From: Solanum dulcamara
Lineage: Eukaryota; Streptophyta; Magnoliopsida; Solanales; Solanaceae
Reading direction: 5' to 3'
Length of the DNA: 64,000 nucleotides
NCBI RefSeq assembly: GCF_947179165.1
Contig: NC_077237.1
Span: forward strand, 84,110,341-84,174,340
Part shown: positions 25,646 through 37,085 of the stretch, piece by piece
Layout: every line of letters starts with the position of its first letter
Position numbering within the stretch: position 1 is the stretch's first letter
The notes under the pieces: model-generated
Seen by the model: only the letters and a program-made list of their open reading frames with translations
Told to the model about the DNA's origin: nothing
Database searches by the model: none
Translations under genes and position numbers: made by a program

Positions 25646-27758
25646 TGTAACGACCCGTTAGGTAATTTCAAAAAAAAAACAAACTAGCCCTTTCTTTTTC
25701 ATAAAAGACCATTTTCGTATATTTAAGTTGAAAATTTTGGACCTTTAGGTAACTTTGGTTAATTAGTTGAGGGGTAACTTTAGGTAACTAATCTAATTGA
25801 TGGACTAAATTATTAATTTAGTTAATATATTATACCATTTATCCCATATTTATGAAAGTTAATTTGTGGTAAACGGAGGTTACAATATTATTTTCATACT
25901 CACGGCGCCGTAGCAGAGCTCTCTCGACAACAGGTTCTCCTTTACATAATTTATTCCTATGATTTATCAATACCAACGAGAGGGTGATTGGAAGTTAGGT
26001 TGTGGGAGTCGTGTGCCTTGTTTATTCTTTCAAGTGTCTTTAAAAGTTAATAGGAATTTGGATAAGAATGATTGTCATATGTGATAACATTGTTTATGGT
26101 CATTAATCAAGGAAACAATACTGATTGTAGCGCATGCCTGCAATGGTATTAATTTTCGTGCTAAAGGTTTTGTACATTAGTTCATAGTAGTAGTTTCAGT
26201 TTTAAATTTTTGTTCTTCTAATTATCACATTATAATTCAAGTTTTAATATGTTGAGATAAGTAATTAAATAGTAGGTGTATTGTACTATATGAATACCAT
26301 TAAATTTATGTTATTGGAGGAACTAGGACTTAACCCTAGGCTTGAGATTTAGGGAATGAAGTATAGATTTGGATGAGTTTTTGGTACTAGGCTAGACATA
26401 TAGTAATATAGGTGTTGTTAGTTTTGAAACCTTATTGTAATTATCTATTTGACTAGATTACATTGATTTGGAAGTTTAACGAAAAGGGAAGACCCAAGTC
26501 TCGGAGTGATTTCTTGATTAATTAAGGCAAGTGAATTTCTAAACCTCAGTTTAAGCTTATAGATGCTTGTATTTCCGTGTCATATATACTAGGGAGTAAT
26601 GAAAATTGGACTGGGTTATTGACTGTATGATTGACCTTAAAAAAATGGAGATGAGGGTATAAAATGGTGATCTAATAACATGTATTGGTGGAATTGATAT
26701 GTTGTGATTTTGGACATGTGAAATGACTATGTTGATGTGAGATATGAAAAATTATTGTGGTTGTCATGTTATTATCGTGAATTATATGAACATGAATTGA
26801 TTGCACTGGTTCTGACATATTGTGTTGATACTGAAAATGATATGAAACAAAAGGGGTCGGGCCACACGCTCCGTGGCAGGTAATATGAACAAAGGGGTCG
26901 GGCCACACACTCCGTGGCAGGTATTATGAAATAAAGGGGTCGGGCCACACGCTCCGTGGCAAGATATATATATTGAGGGGATGGGCCACACGCTCTGTGG
27001 TAGGTTACATGGACAGAAATGTCCCCCATGGGTTCCGGACTGTGATTCAGCGGATGTGTACCGATAGGACAGACATGCATCATTTCATTGCATTGCATTG
27101 CACCTTTCTGATTATTTGTGAATTTGTGTTTACCCCTACATTGCTATGTATATGTTGACTTGACTTGATATGATTCACTGATGAGATTATTGATGAGTAT
27201 TCGTGGACTATATTGTTGCTGTTATTGTACAAGTGTAGAGTTGGGCTGGTTTTATGCAGGTTGTAGTTAAGGAGGTTCGGTTGGAAGAAAGGAGTACTTG
27301 TATCTATTAAGTTTGGCTTAGTTTTAGTTATCCACTTGCTGAGTACCGTGTTGTTTGGTACTCACCCCTTGCTTCCACACTTGTGTAGGTTGTGAGCACA
27401 GGTCTGCTTGATCTCCTACAGTTTACTACCGCTTCTGAGGATATTATCATTCCGAGTGTCGAGGTAGCTGTTACATCTATCTAGCGGACACCTCTTGCTC
27501 GTTTCTTATGTTTTAGTCCTATTCTAGAGACAAAGACATTGTGACTGTATTTCTTTTCGTACTTCGATAATAAATTAGTGGCTTGTACACGTGACAACCA
27601 ATCTTAGGGGATGTTGAGTTTCTTTTACGTATTTTCGCTTAAGTTAAATTTTGATTCTTATCTCAATTACTTCCACATTTAATTTCCATTGAGTTTTAGG
27701 CTGACTTGTCTCGGTGGGTTGAGATGAGTGCCATCACACCCGAATTTGGGTCGTGACA
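25646..27758 (+). mobile_element. Solo LTR (Gypsy-like, family C) at the CYP88 exon 6 acceptor
   Basis: The element starts TGTAACGACCCGTTAGG and ends GGGTCGTGACA, with perfect 5-bp TSDs CTACA at 25641-25645 and 27759-27763. It is 2113 bp with no internal region or coding domain, so it is a solo LTR. The terminal sequences match those of the family B LTR at 48727-50606, so the two are related. It contains the hairpin array listed next. Confidence 0.88.
26850..27010 (+). repeat. Hairpin-unit tandem array inside the family C LTR
   Basis: Four units at 41-42-bp spacing begin near 26853, 26894, 26936 and 26977. Each carries GCCACACGCTCCGTGGC or a close variant, in which GCCAC and GTGGC can pair. 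Confidence 0.85.
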
Positions 27759-28101
27759 CTACAACATTAGTAAAAAACAATTATCATGTAAATTAATTAA
27801 ATTAGAAATTATTATGTACTAATTAAAAACAAGAAATTAATTAATTAAAAGAGGTACATAAACTACTAACCAATCATGTTAATAGTTGCTATAGCTTCTC
27901 TATGAAGTGGTGATGATGGATTAACAAGCCCTAGTGTTTCATCAATCACCTAATTAACAGTCACAATTAGTGAAGTTTCATTAATTAGAATTTGTCAATA
28001 ATAATAATAATAATCTAAAAGAGAACAAACAATTTTATATTTAACTTACCATGGAAAAAGTTTTTTTAAAAATAAATAATTTTGCTTACCTTGGACAAGT
28101 A

Positions 28102-30249
28102 CAGTAAAACCTCTATAAATGCATATGTTTGGGACCGGAAAAAATATTCATTTATCGAGATTATTAGTTTATTGATACATGCATATATCAATAAATAAAT
28201 ATTTATTATTTTAGAGAATATTTTACAGTATGTGCCATAAGAAAGAAAAAAAATATTTGAATTAAAAATTTCGAAAGTTTAAATCTAGGAAACTAAAAAG
28301 TGTAGTTTTTGCATATTTATTATTTAAATCTAGGAAAGTTAAACGAATTTAGTAAAGTTTAATGTTTCTAATTGTATTCATGTATATAGAATATGAAGAG
28401 ATTGTATACTAACTATAAAAGGAAAAAGCTAGATGTTTAAAAATCATAATCCAAGTATAATGTCTTCTCATCATTTGAAAGACGTACAAAAATCATATTT
28501 AACCAATAAATAAGAAACGCAATATGTGAGCATAAGAAAGAGAATCCAACTATTAGCCAAAAAGATTTGGAAGCATGGGTGAAACAAAAGTTTGATTTGA
28601 TTATTAGACAATCAATAATATCGCACACTCTCAAAAGGTCAGCAGAGTATTTGTCAAATGAGATAAAAAATAGTGATGCTAAGAGGCATAAACTGGCAAA
28701 ATATCCTAATTTAGACAAAGTTTTTTATGAGTGGTTTCTTCAAATGCAAGAGAAAGTGAACATGTCAGGGGAAATTATCCAAGGAAAAGCAAAAGATCTT
28801 TTCCTGAAAATGTGTGGTGAAACTAATCCAGAATTCAGCTTCTCTTCTGATTGGTTAGAACATTTCAAGTCAAGATACGGAATCAAGTTTTACAGACGTT
28901 TTGGTGAATGTGGTTCAGTTATCATGGAGAACATTGAAAACGAATTGCCTAGCATACGATCAAAACTAGATCAGTTTGAATTGAAGGATATTTATAATAT
29001 GGATGAAACTGGACTATTTTACCGATTGGAAGCTGACCATTCACTTGCTACCAAGCAGCTTGAAGGTTGCTAAAAAGACAAAGAGAGAATTACTTTTACT
29101 CTCTGTTGCAATGGTGATGGATCTGACAAAGTATCATTGTGGATTATTGGTAAGTTTGCAAATCCTAGTTGCTTTAAAAATGTGAACATGAACAATCTTA
29201 TTTACATGTATAGATCCAACAAGAAAGCTTGGATGACTGGCTTGCTTTTCCAAGAATATGTTGGTTGGTTTGATAAGAGAATGAATGGCAGGAAGATTTT
29301 GTTAATAGTAGACAATTGCCCAACTCATCCAAAGATAGTTGAAGGCCTAAGAAATGTAGAGTTGTTTTTCTTACCTCCTAACACAACGTCTAAGATCCAA
29401 CCATGTGATGCTGGTATTATTTGAGCATTCAAATCTCATTATCGTCGTCGTCTTTATTTCAAATCCTACAAGGCCTTGAGGTTGAAGCACTAAATAGTGA
29501 AAAATTAATATTTTGAATGCTATTAATTTTACTAACTTGGCTTGAAATTTTGATGTGAAAGAAATAACAATTGCAAATTATTTTCGGCATTGCAAGATCC
29601 GGTCGGAAGAAAAAAATATTTTCGAACGACAAGTTGGTGAATTAGATGAAGGTGGTTAGTGAATTAGATGAAGGTATCCAAGAATTAAATGATGTCATCT
29701 CTAATTTAGCATATGGATGTTGAACATCTTTTGAACTACCTAACGAGATTGATACAGTTATGGAATCACCTATAGAGGAAGAGATTATTCATTCTGTAAT
29801 GAATAATGATGATGAGAATGATCCTGAACAAGATGATAGTAGCATTGTAACACATGTATCGTCAAATGAGACATTTCAAGTAATGACTACATTGTTAAAC
29901 TATTTGGTATAACACGAACAAAATATTTCAGAAATTATTTCGCTCTTCAAAAAGTTAGGAATGAGATTAATTTTGATTTTGGTGGAAAGAAAAAACAATC
30001 AACTGTAGAATCATATTTTAAAAAGAAATAGTTATTGGTCTAGTATTATTGACTGATTAAATATATATAAATTCTTGATATATTCTAGTAATTATTACTT
30101 TATATTTTTTTGGGCCTTTAATACTTTATTTTTAATTATTATCTAATGCATTTAGCGAGAATATTACTTTAATATAACTGACTGGCCCAAATCAAAACCG
30201 AAGAAAAATATTCATTTAGCGAGATTATTACTTTATCGAGGTTTTACTG
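28102..30249 (+). mobile_element. Pogo/Tigger-like (Tc1/mariner) transposon in CYP88 exon 4
   Basis: Ends are CAGTAAAACCTCTATAAAT and the inverse TTTATCGAGGTTTTACTG. It lies in a P450 codon series at a TA: the right-hand flank (28100-28101) is TA and the other flank reads CA on the gene strand, consistent with a mutated TA duplication. Removing the 2148-bp element and one TA restores ...EIREMKYLSK, the expected P450 sequence. It contains a decayed transposase. Confidence 0.88.
28516..30031 (+). pseudogene. Pogo-like transposase (CENP-B type HTH + DDE), inactivated
   Basis: One frame can be followed almost throughout. The N-terminus (ENPTISQKDLEAWVKQKFD, then SQ/SHTLKRSAEYLSN) looks like the CENP-B/psq helix-turn-helix, followed by a second DNA-binding part (GKAKDLFLKMCGE, FSSDWLEHFKSRYG). 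The DDE domain shows IYNMDETGLFYR, ILLIVDNCPTHP and LPPNTTSKIQPCDAGII, the three acidic catalytic positions. In-frame stops occur at 29071-29073 and 29422-29424, and more downstream. It ends in KKQSTVESYFKKK. Not able to produce a full transposase. Confidence 0.85.
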
Positions 30250-31507
30250 TGTTTCATTTCTCTAATCTCATTACTGCTTAGCCCTTTTACAGACGATGGT
30301 CTTCGCTTAACGATATCTTCTTGTTCATCCTGGACACGAGAGATAAAATTAGTTCATAAAAATATAATTTATTTGAATTATTTAAATTTGATCAGGTTAT
30401 TATTAACTCAATTCATTTTAACTCTTCGATATAGCCATTTAATAGTAAGGTTGATTTGGCTAAATTTGTGCCAAAGTTGACTCATGAAAACTTTACCAAA
30501 ATATTATTGTTTTTGAAAAAATTATTTTTATTTGATATGTTATACAGTTAGAAAAAAAAGGTAGTTAAATGTAAATTCTAAGAAAACAAACAAATCAAAA
30601 CTTTGTAAGAGTTGCACATATTGGGCTATGACATATTGTTTAGTCTATCTTGACTCAATTTATTTCAGTTCGAATAATTTTTGGATGTATTAATGACTTA
30701 TTTATTTACTAATTCAGTCCATTTTGATAATTGAGTTACACAATTGTCCTCTTTTAGGCCATCATTTAAATATTGTCCCTATTTTAAAAAGTTATGCAAA
30801 TATATATAGCCCTTGATGAAATTGACAAAACATCAAACTATCTTTTGTCGTTTACAAAATTTTAGATTGAGATATAGATTTTTCTAATAGGATTTTTCGT
30901 TTAGATCATGGTCTAAAAGCTTATGTAACAATTTTTTTTTTTTAAAAAAAGAGCATCTACTAAACAATTGTCATAAAAATAAACAATCATTGATTATTTT
31001 TTTGGCATTTTAATCTGTTTAAATTCAACCCAACTCATCCATAGCACGTCTGACCAATGCCATTCAAAGATAACCTTTAACATTCTAACCAATATAAGAG
31101 TTTTTAAAAAATTAATACATAAACAGAGACACATTTATACACTTCAATTCGTCTCCACTGTGTCTGTTGAATAGTCCAACTCGGATGTACACGAGACAGA
31201 GTGGAGATGAGTTAGAATATTTAGTTGTCAGTTGAGACGAAGTTAAAATGTCTAAATGTGCACTCAAAATTAAAGTATTTATTTACCAATTAATAAATGT
31301 ATATTTATATATTATGTCAAAAACACACAACAAAAAATGCTCATTATTTTTACCTTAGCCTTCTGCAAGAAGTGTGAATGTTGTTGGAGGTAGATAAGTG
31401 CCCATGTTGCAGTGACAGCAGTAGAAATCAAGCCACCAAAGGCATACAGAATTATGAAGCAAACTATCTTCTCATCACTGAATTTTCTTCCCTATTCATC
31501 TTCACTT

Positions 31508-31569
31508 GTGGTCAGGCCCTTCCCCGAACCCCGCGCATAGCGGGAGCTTTAGTGCACCGGGCTGCCCTT
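31508..31569 (-). mobile_element. 62-bp Au-SINE-like fragment with 15-bp TSD in CYP88 exon 3
   Basis: On the gene strand it begins AAGGGCAGCCCGGTGCAC and contains CCCGCTATGCGCGGGGTTC, which I recognise from memory as the 5' part of the angiosperm Au SINE. The 15-mer TATTCATCTTCACTT flanks it exactly (31493-31507 and 31570-31584). The insertion with its duplication adds 77 bp and shifts the P450 frame. Only the SINE head is present. Confidence 0.85.
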
Positions 31570-32278
31570 TATTCATCTTCACTTGCCAACAATTGATCCA
31601 AGATATTTCTCTTTGCTATTTTTGACTTGCCACTTTCATTCTTCAATCTTCTTTCATTTACCACTTTTTCAAATATCACACATAACTTGTCCCTAGCCTA
31701 CAACCACAAAAGAAAATTGAAACATTACAAGCATCGCGCTAAAAATAGTGTATTTTAAAAGAATTCGATACTGGTGTGCCAACATGTTTTTTAGAGTAAT
31801 GAGTCGATCAAGTTAGGTATTGGCTCTATTCAGGGTTGGGTTCTGAATTAGTTCAGATTCTTTATTGCTTTTTTTTTTAAAATTACATTTATCACATTAT
31901 CAAATCTCACCGAAAAATATGAAATTCGGTGAAGATGATCATTGATGCTAATTAGGTAAAGTTAAATGATTTTTGAAAAATTAAAAATTAAAAATTATAT
32001 CTAATGACCTTGAAAATAGGTAGTTTTGAACTTTTGACTCCGGCTTGCCCCATGGGTAAAATTTCAAGGTCAGAAGTCAAAATAGTTGTCATAGGACAAA
32101 ACATGAAGCTGTGTCCATGAGTAAAGCGGGGTCAAAAGTTCAATACCACTCATTTTTAAAATCATTTTTGTAAATCATCCAATAATTTTTTTTTGACTTT
32201 GATGGTCAATTATCCAAAAATTGAGTGGCCATCTAGGCAATTAACTCCAAGAAAAACATTGGAATATCTTGAACTATA

Positions 32279-32409
32279 TATGTTGCTCAGACACTATAAA
32301 AATATTGTCACGTATGCGTTAGATCCTCTAAAACTAGGACTATATTTTTTTTTCCTGAGAATCAAACACTAACGTGACATTATTTTTAGAGAATCCAAGT
32401 AACATAGAT
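32279..32409. mobile_element. Palindromic MITE in CYP88 intron 2
   Basis: ATATGTTGCTCAGACACT at the left pairs imperfectly with AGAATCCAAGTAACATAGAT at the right; internal ATTGTCACG and CGTGACAtTAT also pair. Same family as 18037-18137. Confidence 0.65.
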
Positions 32410-33130
32410 TTCGAGCTAGAGGAAAATTCTGACCTTTGCTTCCTTGTGGAAAGCAAATCCAGGGAGATTGATAGGCAGAACAAAAACTACATCACAAAGA
32501 ACAGAAAACTCTTTTTGTAACATATCAAACCAATTCTGATCAATTTCATCATCACCCAAAATTATAGACATAATGACTTGTAATGAATATTTCCTCATCT
32601 CAGCCAACAACTCAATTGGTTCACTATTAGTATTGTTGGTAGACAATTTATCCAATGTAGTAATAGCAACATCCTTTATAGTGTCAACATAATGTGACAA
32701 TGCCTCATGACTAGCAATTGAACCAACTGTTATCTTTCTTAGAATTTTTAGTTGTTCAATTGAAAGTCCAATATATATTTTCTTTGCTATTAAATCTGTC
32801 ACTGATTTTAGGAAAGTCAACATGAAATGTTCCTCATCCATCAACACTTTCTTGCATGTTTCTGCTGTTGTGACAACAATGCTTGGATATCCAAACAAGT
32901 GTGATTTGTACATACCTTCATCACCATACCTATATCATAATAGTAAAGTAAAATTAGAATAAAAATAACATACCTATATATAAAACAAAGAGTCAAAAAT
33001 AGGGATAAAAAATATTTTTAATTAATTAAAATTTAAAAATATTGAATCATATATCACAAAGACTAAAAATAGAATTTATCGATCACCTAGACCAAAAGTG
33101 TTATATCTTCAAACAAGATTGTTAAAATTA

Positions 33131-33419
33131 TACTTCCTCCATTCCACATTAAGTGAACTTTTGAGAGATTTTTCATTGTTCAAAATAATTGAATTGTTCA
33201 AAGTTCAAGATAGATGTTTGAAACTTTTTTTCATATTTGCCCTTTCATTTATTGAAGTTTTATATTTTCTAGGAGATAAATCACACTACTTGCAAAATTA
33301 TATTTATGATTTTAAAAAGGGCAATAGTGGAAAGTATGATTCAAATTATGTCCTTGAATATTTTTCTTAATATGTGTGCATTACCTCACAAATTCACTTA
33401 ATATAAAATGGAGAGAGTA
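33131..33419. mobile_element. Stowaway-like MITE in CYP88 intron 1
   Basis: Ends TACTTCCTCCATTCCACATT and the inverse AAAATGGAGAGAGTA, plus the subterminal pair TTAAGTGAA/TTCACTTAA. Flanked by TA-rich sequence. The interior frame of 90 codons is chance. Confidence 0.75.
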
Positions 33420-34630
33420 ATATAATGTTCACTAAAGAACTAGTAATTAATGTTTCAAAAGACGAGGGAATGTAGCGAAGCGTAAGCCAAGGAACACATG
33501 GAATAAGTTTCATGGATCTATGGGACGTAAGTCTCATGTATTTTTAAATTTATTACTAAAAAAATAAGTAAACATAATTTTTTTAAAAAATAATTTTGCA
33601 AATAAATAACCAATAATATAGAAAAATTTATTATAATTATCATTTGACAAAGGTAACAACACAAAAATGATAATAATCAAAATATTATTTAAAATAAAAT
33701 CATCATCGATATTCACATTTACTAGTCCTTTCCACCCTCATGAACTAATATTTGTACTGATTATTGTTTATATATTTCAAATAACGAGACGGATAAAATG
33801 TGTAATAAGCAATGACAAAATGGATATAGGTAACTCAAGAACATAGTGCTATAAAATATTTATCTTAATAATTTCAAGCATAATCATCTAACAAAACTAT
33901 TATGATAGTGTCGTTTTCAATGAGAGTTGCTTTCTTTATTTATATATTTTAGAAAATATATCAATTTCGTCATAACCATCTAACAAAATTAATTATGTCA
34001 ATTTCATTTTCTACGAAGATTTCTTTATTTAATTTATGTATTTTAGAAAAAATCACTATAATATAAAAATATAATAACATAAAATATAAATATCATTTCA
34101 CCAATAATAAAAAATATAGATTTACAACAAAAATACTTTTTAAACAATAAAATCAAATTTAACATTATATATAGCGTACGCTTTTACATTCGGGACTTAC
34201 GCTTCTACGCACACAACTTATGCCTCAAATTTTAGGACGTACACTCAATAAATCTACGTCTTTTATTTGCTCCCACCCCGAAACTTGCCTCAAAAACACC
34301 TTTGAAAACACTGTTATATTAACCAAAAGCTTCAAATTTGAAGAAAAAAAAAACTAACGGTAATATGAAATTAGGAAGCAAAATACTAGACCTCTTGGCA
34401 AAGGAAGAGATGAATGAATTAGGATCACCATATTTGGAACATTTGACAAAATGCATCATATTTCCAATGAAAGGCCAACCAAGGTTACCAGGAGGGAGAT
34501 TAGTGCATTGTTTTAAATCTAAATTCCTCATAAAAAACCATTGATTTGCCTTCTTTAGCAACCCATAAATGGCCAAAACACCAACCATCAATGTTGTGAG
34601 AACTATGCAACCCATATTATCACTCTCCAT

Positions 34631-36825
34631 TTTTACTCAAAATTTTATTATTTTCCTCTCTAGTCTCTAAGTAAAAGTATTTTCGACAAAATTACCATTT
34701 TACCTCTTACATTAGTTTCCCCGTTACTTATGTCAATTGACATCTCACCATATATTGCCATTTATTTATTTATTGCAACTTTGTACATTTTCAAGATCTT
34801 GAAATCACATATTAAGTTGCTCAAGTACTAATTAAGAGAAAAAGACAAAAATGATTCCTTATGCAGGACAGATTTTGTTAAGAGAAAATGACAAAAATGA
34901 TTTCTTATGTAGGAAAGATTTTGTTATTTAAGATTGTCAAAAATAATAATTTTATTCTTCGTCAAATGTTTACCAAATTTTATCTATTAAATTTGATGGA
35001 AATATTGAGAAAAAACTTTTCATAAATATATATAAAAAAGGTTCTATCAAAACTTAAATATATAACATAAAAATTGCACTAGATCACACTAATTAAAAAA
35101 AAAAAGCACTAGATCACACTAAAAAGATTTATTAAAATAGTTAAAATTACACCTAAAAAATTATACTCTCTCCGTTTTAATTTATTTGTTATGTTTTCAC
35201 TTGATACGAAATTTTAAAAAGGAAGACTTTTGAATTTTGTGATCTTAAATCAATGATATACCAAATGTACGAAAATGCCTTTTAATCTTGTGAACTTAAA
35301 TATATCATGTGAAAAAATAAAATTAAAGAGTTACCAAAATTGAAAGAGATATTTTTTAAACAAATTTGAAAAGAAAACTATGACAAATAAATTGAAACAA
35401 AAGGGAGTAGGGCTATTTAAAATCAAACCGTAACTGATAAATCAATCACAAAATTAGTTTATTGGCTTAATGGAATTGAATTATCGAATTAACGATTGGT
35501 GAACAGATTAAAAAATTATAATTATTATTGTATCGATGCGGGGTTGCCCAATTTTTTTATTGGGTAAACGTTAATCCGTTAAGAATTATCGTAGTTACAT
35601 TTTTACCATAAGTATATTTGTTAAATAAATGCATGCATCCTCAAAATATAGACTTTCATATAATTCTTATTATGGTTTACAATTATAGAATTATCAGCTT
35701 AAGTAGGGGTAGAAAAATTATTTTGTTTGATGAAAGATCAATATATTGGTGAGTGAAAATGAAAAAAGAAAGCATGAAATGATTGAGCCAATACACTGCC
35801 AGATCAATATCTTATTAGTTGATTAACGAATTAGTATATTCAAAAGTCGATATCTAATTAGTCAAATTATTAAGTATAATTATCTGTCCGATCCAATCAA
35901 ATCACAGGGTTGGTAAACTATTACTTATTTTAAAATGGAGAGAGTAGGTATATTCTCCTTTGTAATTTTTTCTGCAAGCTGTAACTCCACAATTTTCAAG
36001 ATCTTGAAACCACAAATTATTATTTTTAATAACAGTCAATTTGGACGAAATAATTGCTTAAAATAGAAGCAAGTGCACCTCGTCGATACAAATCAATAAT
36101 GTAGTACTTTTTGTTGACACTTTGAAATTGATTAATATTTTTGTTACTTCCTCCGTTCAACAATATTTGTTCATTACAAATTTTGGATAGTTATTAAGAA
36201 ACTATCACCGTCAATTTGGGGCCTTCCAACCGTAATAAAACCGTGTTAGTTTTATTTGTGAGAATATTATTTGCCCGCTGAAAAAAATTACATTCATCAT
36301 TTTAATTTTTATTTTACAAAATATCTGTATTTGAAATTTAAACATGTAATATACATATTTTTACATAAATAGCAGCACAAAATCCTATTTTCTACACTTT
36401 ACAATCTCAAAATTTACCATCTGAATTTCTAGGAATCCTTCGTGTCTTCATCTAACAATATTTTTTGCAAAAAATAAAAATAAAAAATGCTTCACAATTT
36501 ATTTCACAAATTGCATTATAAATTTTAAAAAATATTTAATACAAATAATGGTTGAAAATCTTTTATCTGACTATCATAAATCAATATGACCAAATAATGC
36601 TGACCTAAATAGATTCCTTTACTAAAATGTCTGACATTTTCACCTTTTGCAATTTTTTTAATTGGACAATAGCTAAAAAAAAAATCATCCCGTGAAAAAT
36701 GATTCACGAAGATTCTCTATGTAATTATTGGTCAAAATATATCTCCTCAAACTAAATGATTATATTAAAAAAGTTTATTATGATTTTTTAATAAAAGTTG
36801 GAGGTAGGAGTAGACGAAATGAGGG
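34631..36825. other. Intergenic stretch with MITE pieces
   Basis: This is the 5' flank of the P450 pseudogene. It contains one complete Stowaway-like element and half-elements near 35940 (AAAATGGAGAGAGTAGG) and 36149 (ACTTCCTCCGTTCAAC). No gene seen. Confidence 0.55.
35163..35409. mobile_element. Stowaway-like MITE
   Basis: TACTCTCTCCGTTTTAATTT at the left is matched by AAATTGAAACAAAAGGGAGTA at the right, both next to AATTTATTTGT/ACAAATAAATT. Confidence 0.78.
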
Positions 36826-37085
36826 AGGGAAATTAAAATGTGGAAAATCGGTACCCACACTTAACCTCTTAGGTGGGAGAACCAACGATACAAACCCCAA
36901 CTAATAAATATGACAATAACGCGGAAGCTCAAACAATATATTTTTGCCAAAACTTGAAAGTCATCACATGAAGGACATCTAAATTCTAAAACTAAGTCTC
37001 AAATTATCAAACACCAAATAAATAAATAACATAGCGTGTCCAAAAACTAAGGACACCATGCTATGACAAGAGATTGCATCGCCAG

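Larger units (their letters stand above)
24167..34630 (-). pseudogene. CYP88-clade cytochrome P450 pseudogene, eight exons, broken by three insertions
   Basis: Exons: 34630-34392, 32929-32434, 31697-31354, 30329-28090, 27949-27871, 25640-25536, 24882-24761 and 24268-24167. The order is membrane anchor and LPPGNLGWPFIGNM hinge, YKSHLFGYPSIVVTT, LLAEMRKYSLQVIM, I-helix region ISTAVTATWALIYLQ, EQEDIVKRRPSSVKGLSSNE, K-helix VIDETLGLVNP, GYTIPKGWRVLTWTRHVH, heme loop [20 protein letters not shown] and the C-terminus NCLARIKKLPSMK. This pattern fits the CYP88 family (ent-kaurenoic acid oxidase and relatives). Damage: the ExxR arginine is Gly, the heme-ligand Cys is Phe, exon 6 has small deletions that lead to a stop, exon 3 has a TAG and a SINE piece, exon 4 a pogo-like transposon, and a solo LTR sits at the exon 6 acceptor. 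Exons before the breaks are well conserved, so loss of function may be recent. The exact CYP88 subfamily is not determined. Confidence 0.9.

Noticed and set aside
26772..27098. Minus-strand open frames rich in repeated ACGPTP-type motifs
   Set aside because: They are translations of the 41-42-bp hairpin array inside a solo LTR.
28437..28718. Minus-strand hydrophobic open frame
   Set aside because: It is antisense to the pogo-like transposase, whose frame has clear domain matches.
24167..34630. Functional P450 with an alternative heme ligand
   Set aside because: Cys to Phe could be imagined as a neofunctional change, but stops, frameshifts and three insertions make a protein impossible.
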